Shown here piece by piece: positions 9,934-17,031 of a stretch of DNA of 64,000 nt. Each line of letters starts with the position of its first letter. Positions within the stretch are counted from its first letter, which is position 1. The position numbers and the translations under genes are program-made. A model generated the notes under the pieces. That model did not search any database, was not told the origin of the DNA, and saw only the letters and a list, made by a program, of their open reading frames with translations. The stretch comes from Emticicia agri (GTDB lineage Bacteria; Bacteroidota; Bacteroidia; Cytophagales; Spirosomataceae), in assembly GCF_004168285.1 (NCBI RefSeq), contig NZ_SEWF01000008.1:62001-126000 (forward strand). Direction: 5' to 3'.

Positions 9934-10650
9934 ATGAAAAAAATATTAAGTCTTTCAATCATTGCTTCTCTGTTGTTTGCATTTAGTGCCTGCCGGGACG
10001 AATCATTGAACCCACTTCCGGGCTGGGACCCGGGTGTACATGCCTTTACTGTATTTGATGGCATCAACTTTAATGGGAATATTCTGGCAAGGCCTCAGCC
10101 GTATGAAGTGGCTAACGCCAAAAATTTTCCCAAGGCTTCTCAGAATGATGCAAAAGTGGATTTGAAAACCCGTTGGGTATCGTTAGACAACAAGCTGACA
10201 GTAAACAAAATAGAAATCTATGTACGTATGTTGGAGTCTTATAACGACCCTGATGGCAACCCTAAAGTAGCTGACCTGAGCGAAAATGGTAAAGGAAAAC
10301 TCATTACCACTATTACCACCCCGGCAGCTAACCGCAAATGGAATACTTTCAGCATTACAGCGCAACAAGTATATGATGCCTACAAAAATGCGTCTGTTGC
10401 TTATGACAAAGTAAATAAAGTGAATGTGTTTAATAACCCGGCAAGACCCCGTCCGGCGGGCGCCTGGTTCAGACCGGCAGAGACAACCGGTTATGGTAGT
10501 GTAGGGGCTGACAGCTTTGTAGTTACGTGGGTATTAACCACGAGTGACGGACAGGTTTTCAATACATGGAATCCTGATTCTATCTGTGCCGACCCAACTC
10601 CGGTTTCAGAGGCCAACTCAAACTGTCAGTTGACTTTCACTGTTCGTTAA
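9934..10650 (+). CDS. Hypothetical SusCD-associated lipoprotein
   Basis: The 238-residue product begins at ATG 9934, giving MKKILSLSIIASLLFAFSAC with a clear lipobox SAC at 18-20; the in-frame TTG at 9922 is not needed. The mature part starts with RDESLNPLPGWDPGVHAF and has two to three predicted beta-rich stretches, including RTRWVSLDNKLTVNKIEIYV-like strands. A CADPTPVSEANSNC segment at the C-terminus could form a disulfide. It is the third gene of the SusC/SusD operon and sits where surface glycan-binding or accessory lipoproteins usually occur, so it is probably an auxiliary binding protein. I do not recognise the family. Confidence 0.7.
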   Translation: MKKILSLSIIASLLFAFSACRDESLNPLPGWDPGVHAFTVFDGINFNGNILARPQPYEVANAKNFPKASQNDAKVDLKTRWVSLDNKLTVNKIEIYVRMLESYNDPDGNPKVADLSENGKGKLITTITTPAANRKWNTFSITAQQVYDAYKNASVAYDKVNKVNVFNNPARPRPAGAWFRPAETTGYGSVGADSFVVTWVLTTSDGQVFNTWNPDSICADPTPVSEANSNCQLTFTVR

Positions 10651-10672
10651 TTTTTAGTTTGTTTATTTGGAG

Positions 10673-10733
10673 AAATACCCCATTCCCTCTGTTCCCTTCC
10701 CTTACTCAGGGTGGGCAAGGATGGGGTTATTTT
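10673..10733 (+). terminator. Hairpin after the SusCD operon
   Basis: AAATACCCCATT at 10673-10684 pairs imperfectly with ATGGGGTTATTT at about 10721-10732. An inner CCCTTCCC/GGGCAAGG pairing and T-rich sequence follow. It lies 22 bp after the lipoprotein stop and is a plausible terminator of the three-gene operon. Confidence 0.45.
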
Positions 10734-10756
10734 CCTTTCAATAACTATTGCTTTCT

Positions 10757-12009
10757 ATGCGGCAGCTTTTGTTTTTTCTTCTCTTGTTGTGTAATACTGC
10801 CGCTTTTTCTCAGTCAGCAAGCGAAATAAATTTCTACGACCACATCGCTCCCATTATCCATAAAAACTGTTCTCCTTGTCATAAGCCTAATAAGTCGGCA
10901 CCGTTTAGCCTCCTTACGTATGAAGATGTAAGCAAAAGAGCACGTTTCATAGGAAAAGTTACGCAATCAAGGTATATGCCCCCTTTTCCGGCTGACAGAA
11001 AATTTCAGTCTTATCTCAATGAAAGAAGCCTGACTGTGGGAGAAATAGCCACCATTCAACTATGGATTGAGGGTGGTTTGAAAGAAGGAACCAGGAAACC
11101 AGCGCAGGAAAATAAAGTACTGACTTCAACCAACGAAATTGCCCCTGACTTCATACTGAAAATGCAAAAGCCTTATGGCATTACAGGCGATAATAGTGAA
11201 GACTTTCGTTTTTTTAGTTTACCAACACATTTACCCCAAAACCAGTACATTACTTCTATTGAGTTTTTGCCCGGTAATAAAAAATTAGTCCATCACAGCC
11301 GTCTGATGGTAGATACTACCAACCAGCTAAGAGGCATAGATGGCCTGGCAGAAACCGACCCGAAAGTAGCCGAGTTTCAGAAAACTGCTTTGAAAGAAGA
11401 ATTTCTGTATGGGTGGGTACCCGGCAATGACCGTATCTATTTCCCACAAGGTACAGGTGTAAAACTGAATGCAAACTCAGATTTTATTCTGAATATGCAC
11501 TATGCCCCATCGCCTGTTAATAGCACTGACCAATCTGAAATAAGGCTATACTTTGCTAAAAATACAGTAGAGAGAGAAGTGAAAAATTTCACCTTGCGTG
11601 AAAACGATATATCTAATAAACCTTTTATTATCAGGGCAGGCGAAAAACCTGTTTTCTATATTTCAAAAAAATAGAGAAAACAATCTCGTTAATATCGGTA
11701 CTGCCACACATGCACCTCATTGGCAAAAATTTCAGAGCCTTTGCCATTACTCCTGCCGGAGACGTGGTGAATCTGGTAAAAATAGACAACTGGGATTTTA
11801 ACTGGCAAATGACCTATCAGTTTAAGCAACTACTCAAAATTCCTGCGGGTTCTACTTTTATTGTAGAAGCTACCTACGATAACTCTGCTGAAAATCCTGA
11901 AAACCCTTTTAATCCGCCAAGAGACATTACCTATGGCTGGGGTACTAACGATGAAATGCTGAACCTGGTATTGTATTATTTAGAGTATAAAGAGGGAGAT
12001 GAGAAATAG
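10757..12009 (+). pseudogene. Cytochrome c / copper type II monooxygenase-like protein, frameshifted
   Basis: Translation from ATG 10757 gives a signal peptide (to about residue 19, AFSQS), a heme-binding CSPCH near residues 34-38 and a PHM-like region with KLVHHSRLM and LNMHYAP, then a stop TAG at 11672-11674. The frame one base back continues without a stop through PHMHLIGKNFRAFA to a natural end at 12009, carrying the missing C-terminal copper-binding domain. The break falls at TCA AAA AAA TAG: one more A, or a -1 slip on the A AAA AAA heptamer, restores a protein of about 417 residues. The intact family is a periplasmic cytochrome c joined to a copper ascorbate-dependent monooxygenase-like fold with unknown substrate. 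It could be real decay, programmed slippage or a homopolymer error. The gene ends exactly where the convergent redoxin gene ends. Confidence 0.75.
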
Positions 12010-12600
12010 TTATAACGCACACCCAATCGGTTCATGGTAGGTGATTTTTATATTTTCGCCTTTTATTAATGCGTCAATGGCATTTAGCAGATAGTTTTCT
12101 GTGGCCTTCGTCCGGCTTTTGCCCAAACCATAAAACCAGTTATCAATTGCGCCATGATAAATTGTTCTGCCCTGGTTATTGAGTAAGAATACTTCGGGTG
12201 TTACACTTCCTTTCAGTTGGTGAAGTAGTTTTTGCTTTTTGTCAAAATAAATGGGTAAATCAAACTGATATTCTGTTTTGAAACCCCTGATGGCTGCTAT
12301 ATCTACATGGTTATGCGGATATACTACATAAACTTTAATGCCTTGTGCGCTGTATTGCTGATTGATTTCTTTGAGCAATCTGGTGTATTTCTGGCAGATA
12401 GGGCAATCTGTATCAAAAAAAACGATAACAGAGCCTTTATTCCGGCTAAGGTCTGAGAAATTAAATTGCAGGGTTGTATCGCTTTTTAGTTTTTGTGCGA
12501 ATGAAGGGAGGTTTAGGAAGCTATAAAATATAACAAGCAACAGAGATTTGTATGTACTCTTGGCTATGTATTCGTACTTTATGATTTGTAATTGTGACAT
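12010..12600 (-). CDS. Redoxin (thioredoxin-fold) protein, exported
   Basis: This is a 196-residue protein with an N-terminal hydrophobic segment (about 18-36, ending SFAQ). The AhpC/TSA-Redoxin domain has the active-site FFDTDCPICQKYTRLL (a CxxC) and later VTPEVFLLN with the cis-Pro typical of thioredoxin folds. The C-terminal IYHGAIDNWFYGLGKSR and EPIGCAL match redoxin domains that, in planctomycetes and Bacteroidota, are found with or fused to cytochrome c/copper monooxygenase modules (from general knowledge). Its convergent neighbour is exactly such a module, and the two coding regions abut with no spacer. A role in copper or heme thiol redox maintenance of the neighbour is inference. Confidence 0.82.
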   Translation of the reverse strand: MSQLQIIKYEYIAKSTYKSLLLVIFYSFLNLPSFAQKLKSDTTLQFNFSDLSRNKGSVIVFFDTDCPICQKYTRLLKEINQQYSAQGIKVYVVYPHNHVDIAAIRGFKTEYQFDLPIYFDKKQKLLHQLKGSVTPEVFLLNNQGRTIYHGAIDNWFYGLGKSRTKATENYLLNAIDALIKGENIKITYHEPIGCAL

Positions 12601-12617
12601 AATCTGTGCAATAGATT

Positions 12618-12763
12618 ATATCCCATAGGGATAATATATCGGTAAAAAATATTTGAGAGAAATGAATTGTATCCCGTAGGGATAATATATTTTTTTAATA
12701 TATCGCCCCTATAGAACTTAGATTCAAAAAGTCTTTCTACTGATATATCACCCCTACGAGTTG
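12618..12763. repeat. Four-unit palindromic repeat cluster (CCCGTAGGGATAATATAT type)
   Basis: Two forward units (ATCCCATAGGGATAATATAT at about 12620 and ATCCCGTAGGGATAATATAT at about 12671) are followed by two inverted units (ATATATCGCCCCTATAG at about 12699 and GATATATCACCCCTACG at about 12742). Each unit has a small CCCNTAGGG palindrome at its core, and the cluster as a whole can fold into one long hairpin. The same family and layout recur at 23.3-23.46 kb. Confidence 0.7.
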
Positions 12764-12778
12764 TAATTAAATATAACT

Positions 12779-14098
12779 CTACCTCAATTCACTGGCTTTA
12801 ATCTCTTTTGTCCACAATTCTTTCCCATCTTTGTCTAATACATTGATTTTCAGGACTCTGCTGGTACGTGGGCCTGATATTTCCAGTAAACCGTAATTAT
12901 GTTTAGTTACAGATGTTCCTTCAACGTAAGGAGTATCTGCTTCTTCTTTTACAGGTTTTGATGGACCTGAGGTAAGGGCAGAAATAGTTAAATCATATAG
13001 CGGATAAGCTCCCGGACGTTCAACTTTGCAAAGAGCAGTCCAATGGCGGTCTCCACTTATAAAAATAACTCCCGGAATTTTTTCTTTGGTAATCAGGTCA
13101 AATAACTGGTTGCGCTCTTCTTCATAATTGGCAAAGTTTTCAAATATTTTCGCCGGATTCCCTACCTGTCCGCCTACTATCACAAACTTGAATGGCGCAT
13201 TCGAGAATTTGAGTGCATCTATCAGCCATTGAATCTGTTTCTGTCCAAAGTATTCCTGAGTACCCGTTGTACGTTCATTAGGGGTTCTCCACCAGCGGTC
13301 GTCCATCAGAAAGAACTGGCAGTCAGCCCATTGAAACGAGCCTGTAACCCCTTCGTCTTTGAAAGTATAATTCAGGTTTCCCCAGAAAAGTTTAAAAGCG
13401 TCTAATGTCTGCTTTTTACTCACAAAACCTCTGTCGGCATCGTTCGGGCCAAAATCATGGTCATCCCAAATAGCATAGTTATGAATACTTCCCAACAATG
13501 GTTGCATTTCCGGCAAAGAGCGCGTATGGGTATAGCGTTTCAGAATACCTGTTCTCGTGTTCCAGTCAACCTCCCGCAGATAGATATTATCGCCGCTCCA
13601 AAGCATAAAATCAGGCTTTGATTGATAGATGCTCCTAAATATCTCGTATTCAGAGCCATAAGGCGTACCCGGACGGTCGAAGCCCTCTTCGTTGATATAC
13701 GCACAGCTACCCACTGCAAATTTGAAGGCAGGCGGGTCGGTACGCCATTGCCACAGAGTCTGTGTCTGAAACTCTAATGGGTAACTGATAGCTACTTTCT
13801 TTTTATCGACCCATACTTCGTAGCCATACTTTTTACCCGGCAGCACTTCGTCGGCTACTAATTTTGCTACAAAAGCATCGGTTTTAGTGGTTTTTACCTC
13901 TTCTGTCGAGTACTTAACGGCAGGTTTTTCTTTATCCCAGTACACAAATTTAACTGAGGCTTCTTTTTTGGTCTGTACCCAAAGCATTACTTCACGCATT
14001 TCGGAGTAACCCAACATAGGGCCCGACTGTATCTGTGCCGAAAGCGAGCAAACGCTGATTAATAAGACTACAATTAGCAGATGTAATTTTTTTATCAT
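12779..14098 (-). CDS. PhoD-like alkaline phosphatase / phosphodiesterase, exported
   Basis: The 439-residue protein has a signal peptide (1-21, ending CSLSAQ), an N-terminal fibronectin-like PhoD_N region (about 25-110) and a metallophosphatase domain. Metal-binding motifs visible are FMLWSGDNIYLREVDW, YAIWDDHDFGPNDAD and FISGDRHWTAL. PhoD enzymes hydrolyse phosphomonoesters and diesters outside the cytoplasm using Ca and Fe; this shorter form is a common Bacteroidota variant annotated as an alkaline phosphatase family protein. A -7-like TAAATTTG lies upstream on the minus strand. It is divergent from the lipid kinase gene. The substrate is not predictable, and sulfatase-like or phospholipase D-type activity cannot be excluded. 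Confidence 0.85.
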   Translation of the reverse strand: MIKKLHLLIVVLLISVCSLSAQIQSGPMLGYSEMREVMLWVQTKKEASVKFVYWDKEKPAVKYSTEEVKTTKTDAFVAKLVADEVLPGKKYGYEVWVDKKKVAISYPLEFQTQTLWQWRTDPPAFKFAVGSCAYINEEGFDRPGTPYGSEYEIFRSIYQSKPDFMLWSGDNIYLREVDWNTRTGILKRYTHTRSLPEMQPLLGSIHNYAIWDDHDFGPNDADRGFVSKKQTLDAFKLFWGNLNYTFKDEGVTGSFQWADCQFFLMDDRWWRTPNERTTGTQEYFGQKQIQWLIDALKFSNAPFKFVIVGGQVGNPAKIFENFANYEEERNQLFDLITKEKIPGVIFISGDRHWTALCKVERPGAYPLYDLTISALTSGPSKPVKEEADTPYVEGTSVTKHNYGLLEISGPRTSRVLKINVLDKDGKELWTKEIKASELR

Positions 14099-14130
14099 AA
14101 TATTAGGTGGTAAATGGCGATATAACCCGA

Positions 14131-14138
14131 CAAATTTA
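14131..14138 (-). promoter_or_regulatory. -7 element upstream of the PhoD-like gene
   Basis: On the minus strand this reads TAAATTTG, matching TAnnTTTG, 33 bp before the ATG. No well-spaced TTG was found upstream of it, so only half of the promoter is supported. Confidence 0.4.
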
Positions 14139-14176
14139 ACCTATTCCTTACAAACCCTGTATTAAACTTCTGTAAA

Positions 14177-15067
14177 ATGCCTAAAAAACTTCTTTTGCTG
14201 GTGAATCCTCACTCGGGTTCGGGCAAAAGTCTTGCTGCTTGCGAGTACCTGAAACAACAGCTCACAGATTATGAATTTAATACCCTCGTAAGTGAATACA
14301 AAGGTCATTTTGTTGATTTTCTACAAAAAGAAGACCTTAATCAATATGAAAAAATTGTAATTTTTGGTGGCGATGGCACCATGCACGAAGTTACCAATGG
14401 TATTGCCGAAAAAGCTGATACGCCTCCTCTCTTACTGTTCCCCTGCGGAGGTGGCAAAGCCCTGAATCATGATATTGATAATCTGACCTGGGCAAGCTCC
14501 CTAAAGAAATTTCATAAAAACAACACTAAGCAAATAGACATCTTTGAGGTAGAATTTCCGAATGCTTCTGCCAACGAGAAAAAACTCTATGGTTTTAATA
14601 TCATTGGCTGGGGTCTGGTATCAGATATTAATCTTTTAGCCGAAAAACTGCGTTGGTTAGGTGGTTTGCGTTACAGCATTGCCGCTATTGTATACATCTT
14701 CAAGAATCCTGCATTTTCAGGCAGAGTAGTGGTAGACGATGAAATATTTACAGGCAATTTCTGCTTTGTACTGGCCTGCAATACCCAACACACAGGCAAA
14801 GCCATGAAAATTGCCCCTTTGGCTGCTTTAGACGATGGGTTATTAGATATTCTGGTTATCAAGCATGTACCTTTTTTTCATCTGCTCCGTCTGTTTCCGC
14901 TTATTTTCTCAGGCAAGCATATCCATTCACCTTTGGTCATTTACAAAAAAGCTAAAAAATTCAGCATTGAAGCCGAACCTATGACACTGGTAATTGATGG
15001 GGAAGTAAAAGGGCAACCGCCCTTAAAAGCCGAAGTATTGGGCAATAAAATCAATATGATTGTTTAG
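14177..15067 (+). CDS. Diacylglycerol/lipid kinase family protein
   Basis: This is a 296-residue member of the DAGK catalytic-domain family (YegS/BmrU type), cytoplasmic and acting on membrane lipids by ATP-dependent phosphorylation. It shows KKLLLLVNPHSGSGKS at the N-terminus, IFGGDGTMHEVTNGI (the GGDGT nucleotide-binding signature, about 64-78), LLLFPCGGGKALNHDI, and a C-terminal beta-sandwich with MKIAPLAALDDGLLDILVI and LVIDGEVKG. The usual PxGTxND motif is replaced by PCGGGKALNHD, so substrate choice may differ from typical bacterial diacylglycerol kinases. Sphingosine- or ceramide-kinase-like activity is possible, since Bacteroidota make sphingolipids (inference). Confidence 0.85.
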   Translation: MPKKLLLLVNPHSGSGKSLAACEYLKQQLTDYEFNTLVSEYKGHFVDFLQKEDLNQYEKIVIFGGDGTMHEVTNGIAEKADTPPLLLFPCGGGKALNHDIDNLTWASSLKKFHKNNTKQIDIFEVEFPNASANEKKLYGFNIIGWGLVSDINLLAEKLRWLGGLRYSIAAIVYIFKNPAFSGRVVVDDEIFTGNFCFVLACNTQHTGKAMKIAPLAALDDGLLDILVIKHVPFFHLLRLFPLIFSGKHIHSPLVIYKKAKKFSIEAEPMTLVIDGEVKGQPPLKAEVLGNKINMIV

Positions 15068-15095
15068 CCCGTGCGGCACGGCTATTCTCGGCCAA

Positions 15096-15284
15096 AAAAA
15101 GGGTGCGGTCGTCGTACGATGCCACGCATAAGCACAGAGGATTTTCTATAAAAGATAAGCATGCCACGCCTATACTCATCCTAAAAAGGGTGCGGTCGTC
15201 GTACGATGGCACACATAAGCATAGAAGATTTTCTATATAAAGATAAGCATGACACGCCCTATTTCGGACGAGTATAGGCGTGCC
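15096..15284. repeat. GC-rich direct and inverted repeats after the lipid kinase gene
   Basis: Two near-identical ~75-bp copies lie head-to-tail at 15096-15170 and 15183-15258; each starts AAAAAGGGTGCGGTCGTCG and ends near CACGCC. The end of copy 1 with its flank (15162-15181) is inverted at 15266-15284. The 15-base core near 15263-15277 is shared, inverted, with 2788-2802. No coding potential. It separates two convergent genes. Confidence 0.75.
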
Positions 15285-15291
15285 ATGCGAA

Positions 15292-15669
15292 TTACTTCCC
15301 TGTTATAATCAACCCCACAATACCCAATCTTCCGTCTTTAGCTGCCAATATATAATAATTTGTTTCGCTTGATACCTTTTTACCTGATTCACTATAATTG
15401 TCCCATTGTACTTTACATAGATAAACCGTTTCTGAGACTTTATCTTCCAATAAAATGGTACATTCTGCCTTGTTGATATCCTGCGATGAATATTGTTTCA
15501 AGCCCTGTTTCCAGAAATCTACTACTTCTTCACCTTTAGTTACTGTCAGCACACCCTGGTCTGAATAAACAGCCATAGGCGTACGGTAATAGTCTGCTAT
15601 GTTTTCGGGCGAGAAAGACATTAAAGCTGCGGCATAGTCTTTAAAGAAATACTGCGTTTTATTTGGCAT
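15292..15669 (-). CDS. NTF2-like (SnoaL/DUF4440-type) small protein
   Basis: The 125-residue cytoplasmic protein has the cone-shaped NTF2-like fold pattern: an N-terminal helix pair (QYFFKDYAAALMSFSPENIADYYRTPMAVY), a short strand VLTVTKGEEVVDFWKQGLKQY, then four long strands (AECTILLEDKVSETVYLCKVQW, TNYYILAAKDGRLGIVGLII). Such proteins are enzymes (isomerases, dehydratases) or binding proteins, and no catalytic residues can be assigned here. It sits alone between the GC-rich repeat cluster and the divergent molybdenum hydroxylase operon. Confidence 0.65.
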   Translation of the reverse strand: MPNKTQYFFKDYAAALMSFSPENIADYYRTPMAVYSDQGVLTVTKGEEVVDFWKQGLKQYSSQDINKAECTILLEDKVSETVYLCKVQWDNYSESGKKVSSETNYYILAAKDGRLGIVGLIITGK

Positions 15670-15861
15670 GGGAGTTATATTTTATGATAAGCATAAGTTT
15701 TTTTTCCTGCATTGAGATTTCCTCAATAAGTAATGGTAAAAAACTGTTCCATAGCTACTTATGGCACATAACTACGTTTATTACAGGCTGGCACAAATTT
15801 TTAGTATTAATAGAAAGGTAAGCGCATCTTTATCTCTCACCCATCTTTACGACAGGATTCT

Positions 15862-16338
15862 ATGGCTAATCTCACTTTAAACATCAACAATAAAGAATAT
15901 CGGCTGGATGCTGACCCACAGATGCCACTTCTCTGGGCTATCAGAGACCTGGCCGGCCTCAAAGGCACCAAGTATGGTTGTGGTGTAGCACAATGCGGTG
16001 CCTGTGTGGTACACATGGACAGTGAAGCCGTTCGCTCTTGCGTAACCAGAGTAAGCCGGGCGGCTGGCAAAAAAATAGTTACCATTGAAGGGCTGTCTGA
16101 AAACAACAATCACCCCGTGCAACAAGCCTGGCAACAGATAGACGTGCCTCAATGTGGTTATTGTCATTCAGGACAAATTATGTCGGCGGCGGTATTGCTT
16201 CGGGATAATCCGAATCCAAGCGATGCAGATATTGATGATGCTATGGCAGGCAATATATGCCGTTGTGGCACCTATCTGCGTATTCGTAAAGCTATTCATC
16301 TGGCAGCAGAAATGCAGCAAAAAACAGCCAACGGATAA
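15862..16338 (+). CDS. (2Fe-2S) subunit of a xanthine-oxidase-family hydroxylase (IorA-like)
   Basis: This 158-residue electron-transfer subunit has two iron-sulfur domains. The plant-ferredoxin-type N-terminal domain has KYGCGVAQCGACVVHMD plus VRSC (four Cys), and the helical C-terminal domain has VPQCGYCHSGQIM and NICRCGTYLRI. It resembles the small subunit of isoquinoline 1-oxidoreductase, aldehyde oxidase and CO-dehydrogenase types. It starts a three-gene operon with a di-heme cytochrome (13 bp downstream) and the molybdopterin subunit. The absence of a FAD subunit gene fits the isoquinoline-oxidoreductase subtype, which passes electrons to cytochromes. The substrate is unknown. Confidence 0.9.
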   Translation: MANLTLNINNKEYRLDADPQMPLLWAIRDLAGLKGTKYGCGVAQCGACVVHMDSEAVRSCVTRVSRAAGKKIVTIEGLSENNNHPVQQAWQQIDVPQCGYCHSGQIMSAAVLLRDNPNPSDADIDDAMAGNICRCGTYLRIRKAIHLAAEMQQKTANG

Positions 16339-16351
16339 ACCCCAGTCAGCT

Positions 16352-17008
16352 ATGAAGACAAAAGCCGCAATAAAGCCTTCCCGCTATTTCCACACAAAGG
16401 CACTCTTTGCTTTATCAGCCATGTTGTTTATGATAGCAGCAATTGCTTCATCGTTCAGAAGCAAAGAAGATGACCCTTTTAAGAAGGCCGGAAAACAGAC
16501 AATTAATAAAGATAGCATTGAGTCTGTGAAAGCATTTGCCAGTGTGTATAAAGTGCTGATGAGCCCCAGATGTATGAACTGCCACCCTGCCGGAGATGTA
16601 CCTCTGCAAGGAGACGACAGCCATTTGCATACCATGCTGCCAAAACGTGGAACAGACGGCACAGGAGTTTATGCCATGAAATGCGCCAATTGCCATCAGG
16701 AAACCAATACGCCGGGATTGCATACGCCTCCGGGGAATCCTAAATGGCATTTACCCCCGGCAGATATGAAAATGGTTTTTCAGGGAAAAACGCCGCATGA
16801 ACTGGCCAAACAGCTAATGGACCCCAATCAGAACGGACATAAAAATCTGCAACAACTGATTGAGCATGCCTCAGATACATTAGTGCTTGCCGGATGGAAT
16901 CCGGGTGAGGGAAGAACGCTTCCTCCTTTAAGCCATAAAGAATTTAAAAAAGCATGGATTACCTGGCTTACTAAAGGCGGATATGCTCCTGCTCCCAAGC
17001 CACAATAA
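16352..17008 (+). CDS. Di-heme cytochrome c partner of the molybdenum hydroxylase
   Basis: The 218-residue protein starts at ATG 16352, 13 bp after the iron-sulfur subunit. It has a basic N-terminus and one membrane/signal segment (about 18-36, ALFALSAMLFMIAAIASS). Two heme c attachment motifs follow, CMNCH near 75 and CANCH near 112, separated by a PAGDVPLQGDDSH segment. Between the Fe-S and molybdopterin genes it is the expected periplasmic electron acceptor that feeds the respiratory chain. The reading frame also stays open upstream through the previous gene, but that extension overlaps it in another frame and is not a credible start. Confidence 0.85.
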   Translation: MKTKAAIKPSRYFHTKALFALSAMLFMIAAIASSFRSKEDDPFKKAGKQTINKDSIESVKAFASVYKVLMSPRCMNCHPAGDVPLQGDDSHLHTMLPKRGTDGTGVYAMKCANCHQETNTPGLHTPPGNPKWHLPPADMKMVFQGKTPHELAKQLMDPNQNGHKNLQQLIEHASDTLVLAGWNPGEGRTLPPLSHKEFKKAWITWLTKGGYAPAPKPQ

Positions 17009-17031
17009 TCCCATTCAACTCTCTTACCAAG

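Noticed and set aside
16154-16351. Upstream extension of the di-heme cytochrome frame
   Set aside because: It overlaps the iron-sulfur subunit gene in another frame; the ATG at 16352 followed by a signal segment is the better start.
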